The position numbers and the translations under genes were made by a program. This document shows positions 49,858 through 59,747 of a stretch of DNA of 64,000 bases, one piece after another. The notes under the pieces were generated by a model. It did no database searches. It was not told the origin of the DNA and saw nothing but the letters and a program-made list of their open reading frames with translations. How positions within the stretch are numbered: the first letter of the stretch is position 1; every line of letters begins with the position of its first letter. This DNA comes from Pseudomonadota bacterium (GTDB lineage Bacteria; Pseudomonadota; Alphaproteobacteria; Azospirillales; Azospirillaceae): NCBI GenBank assembly GCA_023423695.1, contig JAFAFA010000052.1:79059-143058 (forward strand), written 5' to 3'.

Positions 49858-50775
49858 ATGCCAGACGCCAGCGCCATCCCCATCGACCATGCATCCCGGA
49901 CGCAGCGCGTCGCCCTGATCGCCTTGCTGCTGGGTGCCCTCGGCATCGCCTTCGCTCCGATCTTCGTGCGCTTGTCCGATGTCGGGCCGGTTGCCACCGG
50001 CTTCTGGCGCATGGCCCTGGCGACCCCGGTGCTGGCGCTGTGGATGATGGGCGAGTCGCGACAGCGTACCGGCCGAGCCAGCCGGCGCCCCTCCTCGCTC
50101 GCCGACTACGGCCGGCTTTCGCTGGCGGGCCTCTGCTTTGCCGGCGACCTTGCCGTCTGGCACACCTCCATCCGCTACACCTCGGTCGCGAACTCCACAT
50201 TGTTGGCCAACTTCGCACCGCTGTTCGTCGCGCCGGCCGCCTGGTTCCTGTTCAAGGAGCGCATCACTGCCCGCTTCGTTCTGGGCATGCTGCTGGCGCT
50301 TGGCGGAGCGGTCGTGCTGATGGGGCAGAGCTTCCAGTTGAGCGCCGACCATTTGTTCGGCGACGCGCTGGGACTGCTGACCGCCGTCTTCTATGCCGGC
50401 TACATCCTGTCGGTCGGGCACCTGCGCGCCGAGTTCTCCACCGCCACCATCATGACCTGGAGCGGCGTCATCACCGCGGTCGTACTTCTCCCGCTCGGTC
50501 TTTATGACGGCGAGGCGATGCTGCCGGCGACCGCAGGCGGATGGCTGGTGCTGGCCGGGCTGGCGCTGTTCAGTCATGCCGGCGGGCAGAGCCTGATCGC
50601 CTATGCCCTGGCCCATCTCCCGGCCTCCTTCTCATCCGTCAGCCTGCTGCTGCAGCCGGCTGCCGCCGCGATCCTCGCCTGGATCCTGCTGAACGAACCC
50701 CTGGGGATGCTGCAGGCGGTGGGCGCCGCCGTGATCCTGATGGGCATCCTGATGGCCCGGCGCGGCAGCCGCTGA
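49858..50775 (+). CDS. DMT superfamily transporter (EamA type)
   Basis: A 305-residue membrane protein with ten helices in two EamA repeats. The first repeat has IAFAPIFVRLSDVGPVATGFWRM near 31-53 and FAGDLAVWHTSIRYTSVANSTLLANFAPLF near 95-124; the second has YALAHLPASFSSVSLLLQPAAAAILAWILLNEPL near 248-281. The family exports metabolites or amino acids; the substrate is unknown. The ATG at 49858 is used. The regulator gene at 50906 follows in the same direction after 130 bases. Confidence 0.9.
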   Translation: MPDASAIPIDHASRTQRVALIALLLGALGIAFAPIFVRLSDVGPVATGFWRMALATPVLALWMMGESRQRTGRASRRPSSLADYGRLSLAGLCFAGDLAVWHTSIRYTSVANSTLLANFAPLFVAPAAWFLFKERITARFVLGMLLALGGAVVLMGQSFQLSADHLFGDALGLLTAVFYAGYILSVGHLRAEFSTATIMTWSGVITAVVLLPLGLYDGEAMLPATAGGWLVLAGLALFSHAGGQSLIAYALAHLPASFSSVSLLLQPAAAAILAWILLNEPLGMLQAVGAAVILMGILMARRGSR

Positions 50776-50888
50776 TATCAGGCGGGGCCTCCCAACCCGG
50801 CAACCGGCCAGCCATGTCTTTTCATACCGCGGGCAAGGCGCCGCAGGCGGTCTGTCGACCATTGACCCGGCCCGCCGGGACCGCTACC

Positions 50889-50897
50889 GGTATTACC
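50889..50897 (+). promoter_or_regulatory. Possible operator of the FadR/GntR regulator
   Basis: GGTATTACC, inside TACCGGTATTACCA, is a short palindrome of the GT-N3-AC form that FCD-class GntR proteins often bind. It lies 9 bases before the annotated start, so autoregulation is possible, but the match is short. Confidence 0.3.
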
Positions 50898-50905
50898 AAC
50901 TGCCA

Positions 50906-51706
50906 ATGAACCGCTTTCCGCCCGAAGGGAAACCACCCGTGCCCGGCACCGACGACAGCGCTCACGTCCCCTCCTCCTCGCAGCGCATTTCGGAGTGGGT
51001 GGCTCAACAGCTTCTCGACCGCATCGCGCGCGGTGAGCTGGTGCCGGGGGAGCGTCTGCCGGGCGAACGCCAGCTCGCCGAACAGCTTCATGTCAGCCGG
51101 GTCTCTGTCCGGGCCGCCCTGCAGAAACTGAAGACACAGGGCTTCCTCACCGCCGTCCAGGGCGGCGGCACCCGCGTGGTGTCGTCGGCCGGGGTGATGG
51201 ACGGGGCGCTGACCACCATGGTGCGCAGCACCCACCAGAACCTCTGCGACCTCGTCGAAATACGAATGGCACTGGAAAGCTGGGCGGCCCGCCGCGCCGC
51301 CGAACGGGCGACGCAGGAACAGATCGACACAATCGGCCATATCCTGGCGGCGATGAGCGAAACCAACCGGGATGGCGGCCGCGCCGCCGACGACATGGAT
51401 TTCCACGTCGCGGTCGCCCAGGCCTCCGGCAGCCCGGTGTATCTGCACCTGCTCTCCACGATCCGCGACATCCTCGGCAACATGGTCGAGATGAAGCACA
51501 CCGAGCCCTTCATGGAGAACCACGAGGCGCTGATGATCGAGCATCACCGCGCCATCCATCAGGCCATCGCCCGCCGTGACCCCGATGCAGCGGCCAATGC
51601 CGTCACCGCCCATCTCGGCTGGATCCTGGCGCGCTACCGCACCATGACCGAGGAGCCAACCGCACAGGCCGACGTCCCGCCCTCCCCCGGCGCACCCACA
51701 GCCTGA
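50906..51706 (+). CDS. GntR family regulator, FadR (FCD) subgroup
   Basis: A 266-residue DNA-binding regulator. The winged helix-turn-helix covers about 30-95 with LVPGERLPGERQLAEQLHVSRVSVRAALQKLKTQG. The FCD effector domain (about 105-235) has the metal-binding DMDFHVAVAQASG near 158-170 and MIEHHRAIHQAIARRD near 215. Such proteins respond to organic acids or sugar acids. The likely target is the preceding DMT exporter or itself. The start is weakly defined: no clear ribosome-binding site precedes the ATG at 50906, and a GTG at 50939 is an alternative. Confidence 0.87.
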   Translation: MNRFPPEGKPPVPGTDDSAHVPSSSQRISEWVAQQLLDRIARGELVPGERLPGERQLAEQLHVSRVSVRAALQKLKTQGFLTAVQGGGTRVVSSAGVMDGALTTMVRSTHQNLCDLVEIRMALESWAARRAAERATQEQIDTIGHILAAMSETNRDGGRAADDMDFHVAVAQASGSPVYLHLLSTIRDILGNMVEMKHTEPFMENHEALMIEHHRAIHQAIARRDPDAAANAVTAHLGWILARYRTMTEEPTAQADVPPSPGAPTA

Positions 51707-51742
51707 ACGCTGCCGCTCCGCCGACAACTGCCGAAGAACGAC

Positions 51743-51779
51743 AAAGGCCGCAGCCTCCCAGCGGAGACTGCGGCCTTTT
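51743..51779. terminator. Bidirectional terminator between regulator and adk
   Basis: AAAGGCCGCAG and CTGCGGCCTTT pair perfectly over 11 bases around a 14-base loop, with a T run on one side and AAA on the other. It ends the plus-strand regulator and probably the long minus-strand ribosomal operon after adk. Confidence 0.87.
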
Positions 51780-51800
51780 CCGTTGGAGCCGTTGCGATCC

Positions 51801-52447
51801 TCAGCCTGCGAGGACCGCCCCGATCTCCTTCGTGACCTCATCGATGTCGGCCATGCCGTCCACCGCCTTCAACACGCCGCGTCCCTGGTAATAGGGCAGG
51901 ATCGGCGCGGTCTGCTGGTGGTACTGCGCGAGACGGGTCGTCACCGTCTCGGCATTGTCGTCGGCGCGCCGCTTGAACTCGGTGCTGCCGCAGACGTCGC
52001 AGACGCCCTCGACCTTCGGCTTCTCGAAGCTGTCGTGATAGCCCTTGCCGCACTTGGCGCAGGTGTAGCGGCCGGTGATGCGCTCCACCAGGACATCGTC
52101 AACGACCCGCATCTCGATCACATGATCAAGCTTCAGGCCCTTCTCCTCCAGCATCCTGTCCAGCGCCTCGGCCTGGGCCACGGTGCGGGGGAAGCCGTCG
52201 AGAATGAAGCCGTTCTTGACGTCGGGCTTGGAAATGCGTTCGGCGATCATGCTGACCATCAGCTCATCCGGCATCAGCTTGCCGGCGGCCATGATCTCCT
52301 TCGCCTGCTGCCCGAGCGGCCCACCTTCCGCCACCATGGCGCGGAGCATGTCGCCCGTGGACAACTGCACCAAGCCACGCGTGTCTTCCAGACGGCGCGC
52401 CTGGGTCCCCTTCCCGGCGCCCGGCGGACCGAGCAGTATGAGGTTCA

Positions 52448-52448
<1 letters not shown>
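51801..52448 (-). CDS. adk: Adenylate kinase
   Basis: Interconverts ATP, ADP and AMP. The 215-residue protein has the P-loop LLGPPGAGKGTQARRLE near 5-21, FILDGFPRTVAQAEALD near 82-98, and a long LID domain with a four-cysteine zinc site (CAKCGKGYHDS and VCDVCGST near 130-155). Its start shares one base with the secY stop (TAATG), so it is translated with secY. Last gene of the ribosomal block here. Confidence 0.96.
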
Positions 52449-53788
<1,340 letters not shown>

Positions 53789-53876
53789 GGTCCAATCCCT
53801 GTCCCGTAAGCGCGAACGGGGCGGCACTGCATGACGCAGGCCGCCCCTCGCGACTTCGCTTTTTGTAGTGCCACGA

Positions 53877-53900
53877 AAGCCCGCGCGCAAGCGCGGGCTT
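53877..53900 (-). terminator. Hairpin between rplO and secY, possible partial terminator
   Basis: AAGCCCGCGC and GCGCGGGCTT are perfect 10-base arms around a 4-base loop, read on the minus strand just after rplO and followed by only TTTC counting the stem end. It could reduce read-through into secY-adk or act as an RNA processing site. Confidence 0.45.
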
Positions 53901-53911
53901 CACGCGGAACC

Positions 53912-54397
53912 TTACTCGGCGGCTTCGGCGGCGGGCGCGGTCAGCGTGACGCTGCCACCCGCCTTTTCGACGGCCTCGATCGCCGACTTGGACGCGCCTG
54001 CGACCGTGAAGGAAACCTTCGTGGTCAGCTCGCCCTTGCCCAGCAGACGGACACCGTCCTTCTTCACCTTGCCGGTGACGCCGGCGGCGTTGAGCGCCGC
54101 GGCATCGATGGTCTCCGAGGCATTCAGCTTGCCCAGGTCGATGGCCTTCTGGACCATGCCCAGGTTCACCACCGAATATTCCTTGGCGAAGATGTTCCGG
54201 AAACCGCGCTTCGGCAGGCGGCGGTGCAGAGGCATCTGCCCGCCTTCGAAGCCGTTGATCGCCACACCGGTGCGCGAGGTCTGACCCTTCACGCCGCGGC
54301 CAGCGGTCTTGCCCTTGCCGGAACCGATACCGCGGCCGACGCGCATGCGCGCCTTGCGGGCACCGGCGTTGTCACGCAGGTCGTTAAGCTTGGTCAT
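53912..54397 (-). CDS. rplO: 50S ribosomal protein L15
   Basis: 161 residues, starting MTKLNDLRDNAGARKARMRVGRG with the L15 region GRGVKGQTSRTGV and FEGGQMPLHRRLPKRGF near 38-66. An Ala/Glu-rich C-terminal extension follows the core. rpmD lies 4 bases upstream in the same operon. Confidence 0.97.
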   Translation of the reverse strand: MTKLNDLRDNAGARKARMRVGRGIGSGKGKTAGRGVKGQTSRTGVAINGFEGGQMPLHRRLPKRGFRNIFAKEYSVVNLGMVQKAIDLGKLNASETIDAAALNAAGVTGKVKKDGVRLLGKGELTTKVSFTVAGASKSAIEAVEKAGGSVTLTAPAAEAAE

Positions 54398-54401
54398 GAT
54401 C

Positions 54402-54593
54402 TTAGCCCTCGTTCTCGACGCGGACCAGGTGCGCGACCTTGGCGATCATGCCCCGCACGGCCGGAGTGTCCTCCAGCTCGCGGGTCCGGTGCAGCTTGTT
54501 GAGACCCAGACCGACCAGCGTCTCGCGCTGGTCGTGCTTGCGGCCGATCGGGCTGCCGATCTGGGTCACGACGACGGTCTTCTTCTCCGCCAT
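54402..54593 (-). CDS. rpmD: 50S ribosomal protein L30
   Basis: 63 residues, with VTQIGSPIGRKHDQRETLVGLGLNKLH covering most of the L30 fold, and VRGMIAKVAHLVRVE at the end. Only 2 bases separate it from rpsE. Confidence 0.96.
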   Translation of the reverse strand: MAEKKTVVVTQIGSPIGRKHDQRETLVGLGLNKLHRTRELEDTPAVRGMIAKVAHLVRVENEG

Positions 54594-54595
54594 GA

Positions 54596-55165
54596 TCAGG
54601 CCTCCTGTCCGGCGCCGGCCTCGCGACGGCCGAGGATGTCGCTCACGCGACGACCGCGACGCGCCGCGACGGAACGCGGGCTGGTGACCTGGGTCAGGGC
54701 GTCAAAGGTCGCCTTGATCATGTTGTGCGGGTTCGACGTGCCGATCGACTTGGTCACGACGTCAGCGACGCCGAGAGCCTCGAAGATCGCGCGCATCGGA
54801 CCACCGGCGATGATGCCGGTACCGGCCGGAGCCGCCCGCAGCACGACCTTGCCGGCACCGAAGTGGCCGTTGGTGTCGTGATGCAGCGTACGGCCCTCGC
54901 GCAGCGGAACACGGATCATGCCGCGCTTGGCCTGATCGGTCGCCTTGCGGATCGCTTCCGGCACTTCACGGGCCTTGCCCGAGCCGACGCCGACGCGGCC
55001 CTTGCCGTCGCCAACGACGACCAGAGCGGCGAAGCCGAAGCGACGACCACCCTTGACCACCTTGGCGACGCGGTTGATACCGACGAGCTTTTCGATCAGC
55101 TCGCTTTCTTCCCGCTCGCGCGGCTGCCGGTCGCGGTTATCCCGCTCCCCACGTTCACGTGCCAT
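54596..55165 (-). CDS. rpsE: 30S ribosomal protein S5
   Basis: 189 residues. A basic, disordered N-terminal tail (RERGERDNRDRQPREREES) precedes the S5 core VGINRVAKVVKGGRRFGFAALVVVGDGKG and the C-terminal domain with PAGTGIIAGGPMRAIFEALGV. S5 is part of the decoding-site neighbourhood. Spacing to rplR is 12 bases. Confidence 0.97.
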   Translation of the reverse strand: MARERGERDNRDRQPREREESELIEKLVGINRVAKVVKGGRRFGFAALVVVGDGKGRVGVGSGKAREVPEAIRKATDQAKRGMIRVPLREGRTLHHDTNGHFGAGKVVLRAAPAGTGIIAGGPMRAIFEALGVADVVTKSIGTSNPHNMIKATFDALTQVTSPRSVAARRGRRVSDILGRREAGAGQEA

Positions 55166-55177
55166 ATCCGGGCCTCC

Positions 55178-55540
55178 TTAGAACGACAGCCCGCCCTCGC
55201 GGGCGGCGTCGGCCAGGGCCTTGACCCGGCCATGGTAAATGTACCCACCGCGATCGAAGACGACCTCGGTAATCCCAGCGGCCTTGGCGCGCTCGGCGAT
55301 CAGCTCGCCGATACGCTTGGCAGCATCGACGTTGCCGCCGTGCTTGAGCTGCTCGCGCAGCTCCTTCTCCAGCGACGAGGCAGACGCGAGCGTCTTGCCG
55401 TTTTCGTCGTCGATGATCTGGGCGTAGATGTGCAGATTCGACCGGAAGACCGAGAGGCGAACGCGCCCGCCGGCCTTCTTGGCAATCTGCGCGCGCACGC
55501 GCTGCTTGCGGCGCTCGTGGAGTTGCTTTGGCTTCAGCAT
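55178..55540 (-). CDS. rplR: 50S ribosomal protein L18
   Basis: 120 residues; binds 5S rRNA with L5. MLKPKQLHERRKQRVRAQIAKK, RLSVFRSNLHIYAQIIDDENGKTLASAS and the C-terminal VFDRGGYIYHGRVKALADAAREGGL are standard for the family. Confidence 0.97.
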   Translation of the reverse strand: MLKPKQLHERRKQRVRAQIAKKAGGRVRLSVFRSNLHIYAQIIDDENGKTLASASSLEKELREQLKHGGNVDAAKRIGELIAERAKAAGITEVVFDRGGYIYHGRVKALADAAREGGLSF

Positions 55541-55545
55541 GGCGG

Positions 55546-56079
55546 TTACTTCTTCTTACCTTCCTTGCGCAGGACGGTTTCGGTCTCGTACTTGATGCCC
55601 TTGCCCTTGTAGGGCTCCGGCTTCTTCCAGCCGCGGATCTCGGCAGCCACCTGGCCGACCTTGTGCTTGTCGTAGCCGCTGACCGAAATGGCCGTCGGCT
55701 TGTCGCACTTGATCGTGATACCTTCCGGGATCGGGTACTTCACGTCGTGCGAGAAGCCGAGCTGCATCACCAGCTCCTTGCCCTGCACGGCCGCGCGGTA
55801 ACCGACGCCGTTGATCTCGAGGTTGATCGTGTAGCCCTGGCTGACACCGGTGACCATGTTGTTGATCAGGGTGCGCGAGGTCGCCCACATGGTGCGGGCA
55901 CGCTTGCTGTCGTTTGCCGGCTTCACCACCACCTTGCCGTCTTCCAGCGAGGCGGTGATGTCGTCGATCAGGGTCAGGCTGAGTTGCCCCAGCTTGCCCT
56001 TGGCCGTCACCTGCTGACCGTCGACCTTCACGTCGACGCCAGCCGGGACCGGCACGGGATGCTTGCCAATGCGCGACAT
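55546..56079 (-). CDS. rplF: 50S ribosomal protein L6
   Basis: 177 residues from the ATG at 56079 (MSRIGKHPVPVPAGV), with the duplicated L6 fold and the C-terminal signature PEPYKGKGIKYETETVLRKEGKK. An earlier in-frame start would overlap rpsH and is rejected. It follows rpsH by 13 bases. Confidence 0.97.
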   Translation of the reverse strand: MSRIGKHPVPVPAGVDVKVDGQQVTAKGKLGQLSLTLIDDITASLEDGKVVVKPANDSKRARTMWATSRTLINNMVTGVSQGYTINLEINGVGYRAAVQGKELVMQLGFSHDVKYPIPEGITIKCDKPTAISVSGYDKHKVGQVAAEIRGWKKPEPYKGKGIKYETETVLRKEGKKK

Positions 56080-56092
56080 CTGCCAATCCCCC

Positions 56093-56491
56093 TTAGAACA
56101 CGCGGCAGAGGACTTCACCGCCGACGTTGGCGGCGCGGGCCTCATTGTCCGACATCACGCCGCGCGGGGTCGAAAGGATCGACAGACCGAGCCCGTTGTA
56201 GACACGGGGAAGGTCGGCGATCTTCGAGTAGACGCGACGGCCGGGCTTCGACACACGGGCGATCTGCTTAATGACAGGCTCGCCTTCGTGGTACTTCAGC
56301 TCGATCTTCAGGTTCTTGACGCCCGGACGCAGTTCTTCCTCGGACCAGCCGCGGATGAAGCCTTCACGCTTCAGAACTTCCAGGACGTTGACGCGCAGCT
56401 TAGACGCCGGGGAAACCACAACGGACATGCGGGCGTGCTGACCGTTGCGGATGCGGGTCAGCATATCGCCGAGCGGATCGCTCAAAGACAT
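56093..56491 (-). CDS. rpsH: 30S ribosomal protein S8
   Basis: 132 residues. MSLSDPLGDMLTRIRNGQHARM opens the fold, and LPRVYNGLGLSILSTPRGVMSDNEAR gives the C-terminal rRNA-binding signature. In many bacteria S8 also represses its own spc operon by binding the mRNA; no such site was identified here. Confidence 0.97.
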   Translation of the reverse strand: MSLSDPLGDMLTRIRNGQHARMSVVVSPASKLRVNVLEVLKREGFIRGWSEEELRPGVKNLKIELKYHEGEPVIKQIARVSKPGRRVYSKIADLPRVYNGLGLSILSTPRGVMSDNEARAANVGGEVLCRVF

Positions 56492-56504
56492 TCTCGGACC
56501 CTCC

Positions 56505-56810
56505 TTACCAGCTCGACTTCGTCATGCCCGGAATCTGGCCGGTCGAGGCCAGTTCACGGAGCGTGACGCGGGACAGCTTGAACTTGCGATAGAACGCGCG
56601 CGGACGCCCGGTCATTTCGCAGCGGTTCCGGACGCGCACCTTCGAGGAGTTGCGCGGCAGTTCGGCCAGCTTGAGGCGGGCAGCGAATTGCTCTTCCGGC
56701 GGGAGGGTCTTGTCGTTCGCGATTGCCTTCAGGCGCGCACGCTTGTTCGCGTACTGCTTGGCCAGCTTGGCGCGACGCTTGTTCTTTTCGATGGCACTGG
56801 TCTTAGCCAT
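56505..56810 (-). CDS. rpsN: 30S ribosomal protein S14
   Basis: 101 residues, the long zinc-free form: AKTSAIEKNKRRAKLAKQYANKRARLK at the start and RNRCEMTGRPRAFYRKFKLSR near 62-82, with only one Cys where the short form has a CxxC zinc site. Confidence 0.97.
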   Translation of the reverse strand: MAKTSAIEKNKRRAKLAKQYANKRARLKAIANDKTLPPEEQFAARLKLAELPRNSSKVRVRNRCEMTGRPRAFYRKFKLSRVTLRELASTGQIPGMTKSSW

Positions 56811-56825
56811 GGTCGTGCTCCAGCC

Positions 56826-57368
56826 TCAGCTCACGAACGGCATGTCGAAGCCCTTCAGGAGAGCCTTGGCTTCCTGATCGGTCTTCGCCGAAGTGACGAT
56901 GATGATGTCCATGCCGCGGATCTGATCGATCTTGTCGTAGTCGATCTCCGGGAAAATGATCTGCTCCTTGACACCCATGGCGTAGTTGCCACGGCCGTCG
57001 AAGCTGTCACCCGGGATGCCGCGGAAGTCACGGACGCGCGGCAACGCAATCGTCACCAGGCGATCCAGGAACTCGTACATGCGGTCGCGGCGGAGCGTGA
57101 CCTTGCAGCCGATCGCCATGCCTTCGCGCAGCTTGAACTGGGCGATCGACTTGCGCGACTTGGTCACCACCGGCCTCTGACCGGTGATGGCGGCCATCTC
57201 GGCCACGGCGAGCTGGATCTTCTTGGAGTCGGCGACAGCCTCGCCGACACCCATGTTGACCACGATCTTCTCGATCCGCGGAACTTCCAGGTCGTTCTTG
57301 TAGCCGAATTCCGACTTAAGAGCGGCGCGGATCTTGGAGTCGTAAACTTCTTTCAAACGTGCGGTCAT
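56826..57368 (-). CDS. rplE: 50S ribosomal protein L5
   Basis: 180 residues from the ATG at 57368 (MTARLKEVYDSKIR). IEKIVVNMGVGEAV near 32-45 and GQRPVVTKSRKSIAQFKLREG near 64-84 are family motifs, ending in TDQEAKALLKGFDMPF. It binds 5S rRNA. A longer frame upstream overlaps rplX and is rejected. Confidence 0.97.
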   Translation of the reverse strand: MTARLKEVYDSKIRAALKSEFGYKNDLEVPRIEKIVVNMGVGEAVADSKKIQLAVAEMAAITGQRPVVTKSRKSIAQFKLREGMAIGCKVTLRRDRMYEFLDRLVTIALPRVRDFRGIPGDSFDGRGNYAMGVKEQIIFPEIDYDKIDQIRGMDIIIVTSAKTDQEAKALLKGFDMPFVS

Positions 57369-57378
57369 GCCCGGGCCC

Positions 57379-57696
57379 TCACAGGTCAATGACTTCGCCG
57401 GACCGCTTGGCGACACGCACCTTGCGGCCATCCTCAAGGATCTTGAAGCCGACACGGGTCGGCTTGCCATCCTTGGGATCGACGTGAGCGAGGTTGGAGA
57501 CGTTGATCGGCGCCTCCATCTCGATGATGCCACCCTGCGAGCGGGCGCTGGCACGCTGGTGCTTCTTCACCACGTTCACGCCCTGCACAACGGCACGGTT
57601 CTCCTTCGGGAAAACCTTCAACACCTCGCCGGTCTTGCCCTTGTCACGGCCGGTCAGGACAACGACCTTGTCCTTGGTCTTGATCTTGGCGGCCAT
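57379..57696 (-). CDS. rplX: 50S ribosomal protein L24
   Basis: 105 residues with a KOW motif at the N-terminus (KIKTKDKVVVLTGRDKGKTGEV) and VNVVKKHQRASARSQGGI near 38-55. The start overlaps the rplN stop by one base (TAATG). L24 is an early assembly initiator. Confidence 0.97.
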   Translation of the reverse strand: MAAKIKTKDKVVVLTGRDKGKTGEVLKVFPKENRAVVQGVNVVKKHQRASARSQGGIIEMEAPINVSNLAHVDPKDGKPTRVGFKILEDGRKVRVAKRSGEVIDL

Positions 57697-58064
57697 TACA
57701 GCACCTCCGGCGCCAGCGAGATGATCTTCATGAACTTCTTGCCGCGAAGCTCACGAGTGACCGGCCCGAAAATACGGGTGCCGATCGGCTCGCCCTGCTT
57801 GTTGATCAGCACGGCGGCGTTGCGGTCGAAACGGATCGCCGACCCGTCCTCCCGACGCAGTTCCTTCGCGGTGCGGACGATGACGGCGCGATGCACGTCG
57901 CCCTTCTTGACGCGGCCCTTCGGAATGGCCTCCTTGACCGAGACGACGATGACGTCGCCCACGGTCGCGACCTTCCGCTTGGACCCGCCAAGCACCTTGA
58001 TGCACTGCACCCGGCGCGCCCCGCTGTTATCGGCGACTTCCAGGTTGGTTTGCATCTGGATCAT
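57696..58064 (-). CDS. rplN: 50S ribosomal protein L14
   Basis: 122 residues. MIQMQTNLEVADNSGARRVQCIKVLGGS is the conserved L14 start, and the C-terminus has RIFGPVTRELRGKKFMKIISLAPEV. Coupled to rplX by a one-base overlap. Confidence 0.97.
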   Translation of the reverse strand: MIQMQTNLEVADNSGARRVQCIKVLGGSKRKVATVGDVIVVSVKEAIPKGRVKKGDVHRAVIVRTAKELRREDGSAIRFDRNAAVLINKQGEPIGTRIFGPVTRELRGKKFMKIISLAPEVL

Positions 58065-58083
58065 TGTTTACGACCTTTCGTTA

Positions 58084-58338
58084 TCACGCGGCGCCGCTGT
58101 CGGCGGCGGACTCCGTCACGACCGTCCAACGCTTGGACTTCGAGATCGGGCGGCATTCGATGATCGAAACGGTATCGCCGACCTTGAACTGGTTGCCCTC
58201 GTCGTGGGCGGCGTACTTCTTCGACTGACGAATGAACTTCTTGTACACGGGGTGCATGACACGGCGCTCGACAAGAACCGTAACGGTCTTGTCGCACTTG
58301 TCGCTGACCACCGTGCCCTGCAGAACGCGGCGAGGCAT
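58084..58338 (-). CDS. rpsQ: 30S ribosomal protein S17
   Basis: 84 residues; MPRRVLQGTVVSDKCDKTVTVLVER with the OB-fold and DTVSIIECRPISKSKRWTVV near 53-72. The C-terminal residues are Ala-rich. Lies between rpmC and rplN. Confidence 0.97.
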   Translation of the reverse strand: MPRRVLQGTVVSDKCDKTVTVLVERRVMHPVYKKFIRQSKKYAAHDEGNQFKVGDTVSIIECRPISKSKRWTVVTESAADSGAA

Positions 58339-58350
58339 GGATGATCCCCC

Positions 58351-58557
58351 TTACTTGCCGGCGTCGGCGGAGCGGGCACGCTCGCCGAGGATGGTCTTGA
58401 TGCGGGCGATGTCGCGACGCACCGTGTTCACCCGCGCGGTGTTCTCCAGCTGGCCGGAGGCCTTCTGGAAGCGCAGGTTGAACTGTTCCTTCTTGAGCTG
58501 GAGAAGCTGATCGTTCAGCTCATCCGCGCTCTTCGTACGAATGTCTACGGCCTTCAT
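58351..58557 (-). CDS. rpmC: 50S ribosomal protein L29
   Basis: 68 residues, a helical hairpin: MKAVDIRTKSADELNDQLLQLKKEQ then RFQKASGQLENTARVNTVRRDIARIKTIL. It overlaps the rplP stop by 4 bases (ATGA). Confidence 0.96.
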   Translation of the reverse strand: MKAVDIRTKSADELNDQLLQLKKEQFNLRFQKASGQLENTARVNTVRRDIARIKTILGERARSADAGK

Positions 58558-58985
58558 GCCGCGGTCTCCTCGACACCGCCCAGGCGGGTCACCAGCTTCA
58601 CCTTGATCGGCAGCTTCGCGGCCGCCAGAGCGAAGGCGGTTTTTGCCACATCTGCCGGCACGCCGTCCAGTTCAAACAGGATGCGGCCCGGCTTCACGCG
58701 AGCCGCCCAGTACTCCGGCGAACCCTTACCGGAACCCATGCGGACTTCGGCGGGCTTGGTGGAGACGGGGAGGTCCGGGAAAATGCGGATCCAGACGCGG
58801 CCCTGACGCTTCATCGCGCGGGTGATCGCGCGGCGGGCCGCCTCGATCTGCCGAGCGGTGATGCGCTCCGGCTCCAGGGCCTTGAGGCCGAAGGAGCCGA
58901 AGTTCAGGGCGGTGCCGCCCTTGGCGTTGCCGTGGATGCGGCCCTTGTGGGCCTTACGGAATTTCGTGCGCTTGGGAGAAAGCAT
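58554..58985 (-). CDS. rplP: 50S ribosomal protein L16
   Basis: 143 residues, beginning MLSPKRTKFRKAHKGRIHG, with GKGSPEYWAARVKPGRILFELDGV near 83-106. It sits at the A-site tRNA elbow. Translationally coupled to rpmC. Confidence 0.97.
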   Translation of the reverse strand: MLSPKRTKFRKAHKGRIHGNAKGGTALNFGSFGLKALEPERITARQIEAARRAITRAMKRQGRVWIRIFPDLPVSTKPAEVRMGSGKGSPEYWAARVKPGRILFELDGVPADVAKTAFALAAAKLPIKVKLVTRLGGVEETAA

Positions 58986-58997
58986 CGCTCGGCCCCT

Positions 58998-59747
58998 TTA
59001 CTCGCGTTCGGAGCGCTCGGAGCGCTCGCGACGGTCGCGGCGATCGTGACGATCGCGGCGCGGCTCGCCGTCGGTCGACACCGGCTCGGAACCCATGCGC
59101 TTGTCCTGCGCCATCGGGTCGTGAGCCATGACCTCGCCCTTGAACACCCACACCTTGACACCGCAGGTGCCGTAGGTGGTCTTGGCGGTGCCAACACCGT
59201 AATCGATGTCAGCGCGCAGGGTGTGCAGCGGAACGCGGCCCTCGCGGTACCACTCCATGCGGGCGATTTCCGCACCGCCGAGACGGCCCGAGCAGTTGAT
59301 CCGGATGCCCTGGGCGCCCAGACGCATGGCGGACTGCACGGCGCGCTTCATGGCGCGACGAAATGCCACACGGCGCTCGAGCTGGCTGGCGATGTTCTCG
59401 GCGATGAGGCGAGCGTCGATCTCCGGCTTGCGGATCTCGACGATGTTCAGGCTCACCTCGCTGCCGGTCATCTTCGACAGCTCTTGACGCAGCTTCTCGA
59501 TGTCCGCGCCCTTCTTGCCGATCACCACACCCGGACGGGCCGAGTGGATGGTGATGCGGGCCTTCTTGGCCGGACGTTCGATGACGACGCGCGAGCAACC
59601 GGCCTGCTGCAGGCGACCCTGCAGATAGCCACGCAGCTTCAGGTCCTGGTGCAGCAGGTTGGCGTAGTCGCGCTTGGCGAACCAACGGCTGTCCCAGGTC
59701 CGGTTGATGCCGAGGCGCAGCCCGATCGGATTGATTTTCTGACCCAT
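58998..59747 (-). CDS. rpsC: 30S ribosomal protein S3
   Basis: 249 residues. MGQKINPIGLRLGINRTWDSRW starts the protein, the KH domain contains VVIGKKGADIEKLRQEL near 75-90, and the C-terminal domain has RAMKRAVQSAMRLGAQGIR. A charged Arg/Asp/Glu/Ser tail of about 35 residues follows, longer than in E. coli. Its start shares one base with the rplV stop (TAATG). Confidence 0.97.
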   Translation of the reverse strand: MGQKINPIGLRLGINRTWDSRWFAKRDYANLLHQDLKLRGYLQGRLQQAGCSRVVIERPAKKARITIHSARPGVVIGKKGADIEKLRQELSKMTGSEVSLNIVEIRKPEIDARLIAENIASQLERRVAFRRAMKRAVQSAMRLGAQGIRINCSGRLGGAEIARMEWYREGRVPLHTLRADIDYGVGTAKTTYGTCGVKVWVFKGEVMAHDPMAQDKRMGSEPVSTDGEPRRDRHDRRDRRERSERSERE

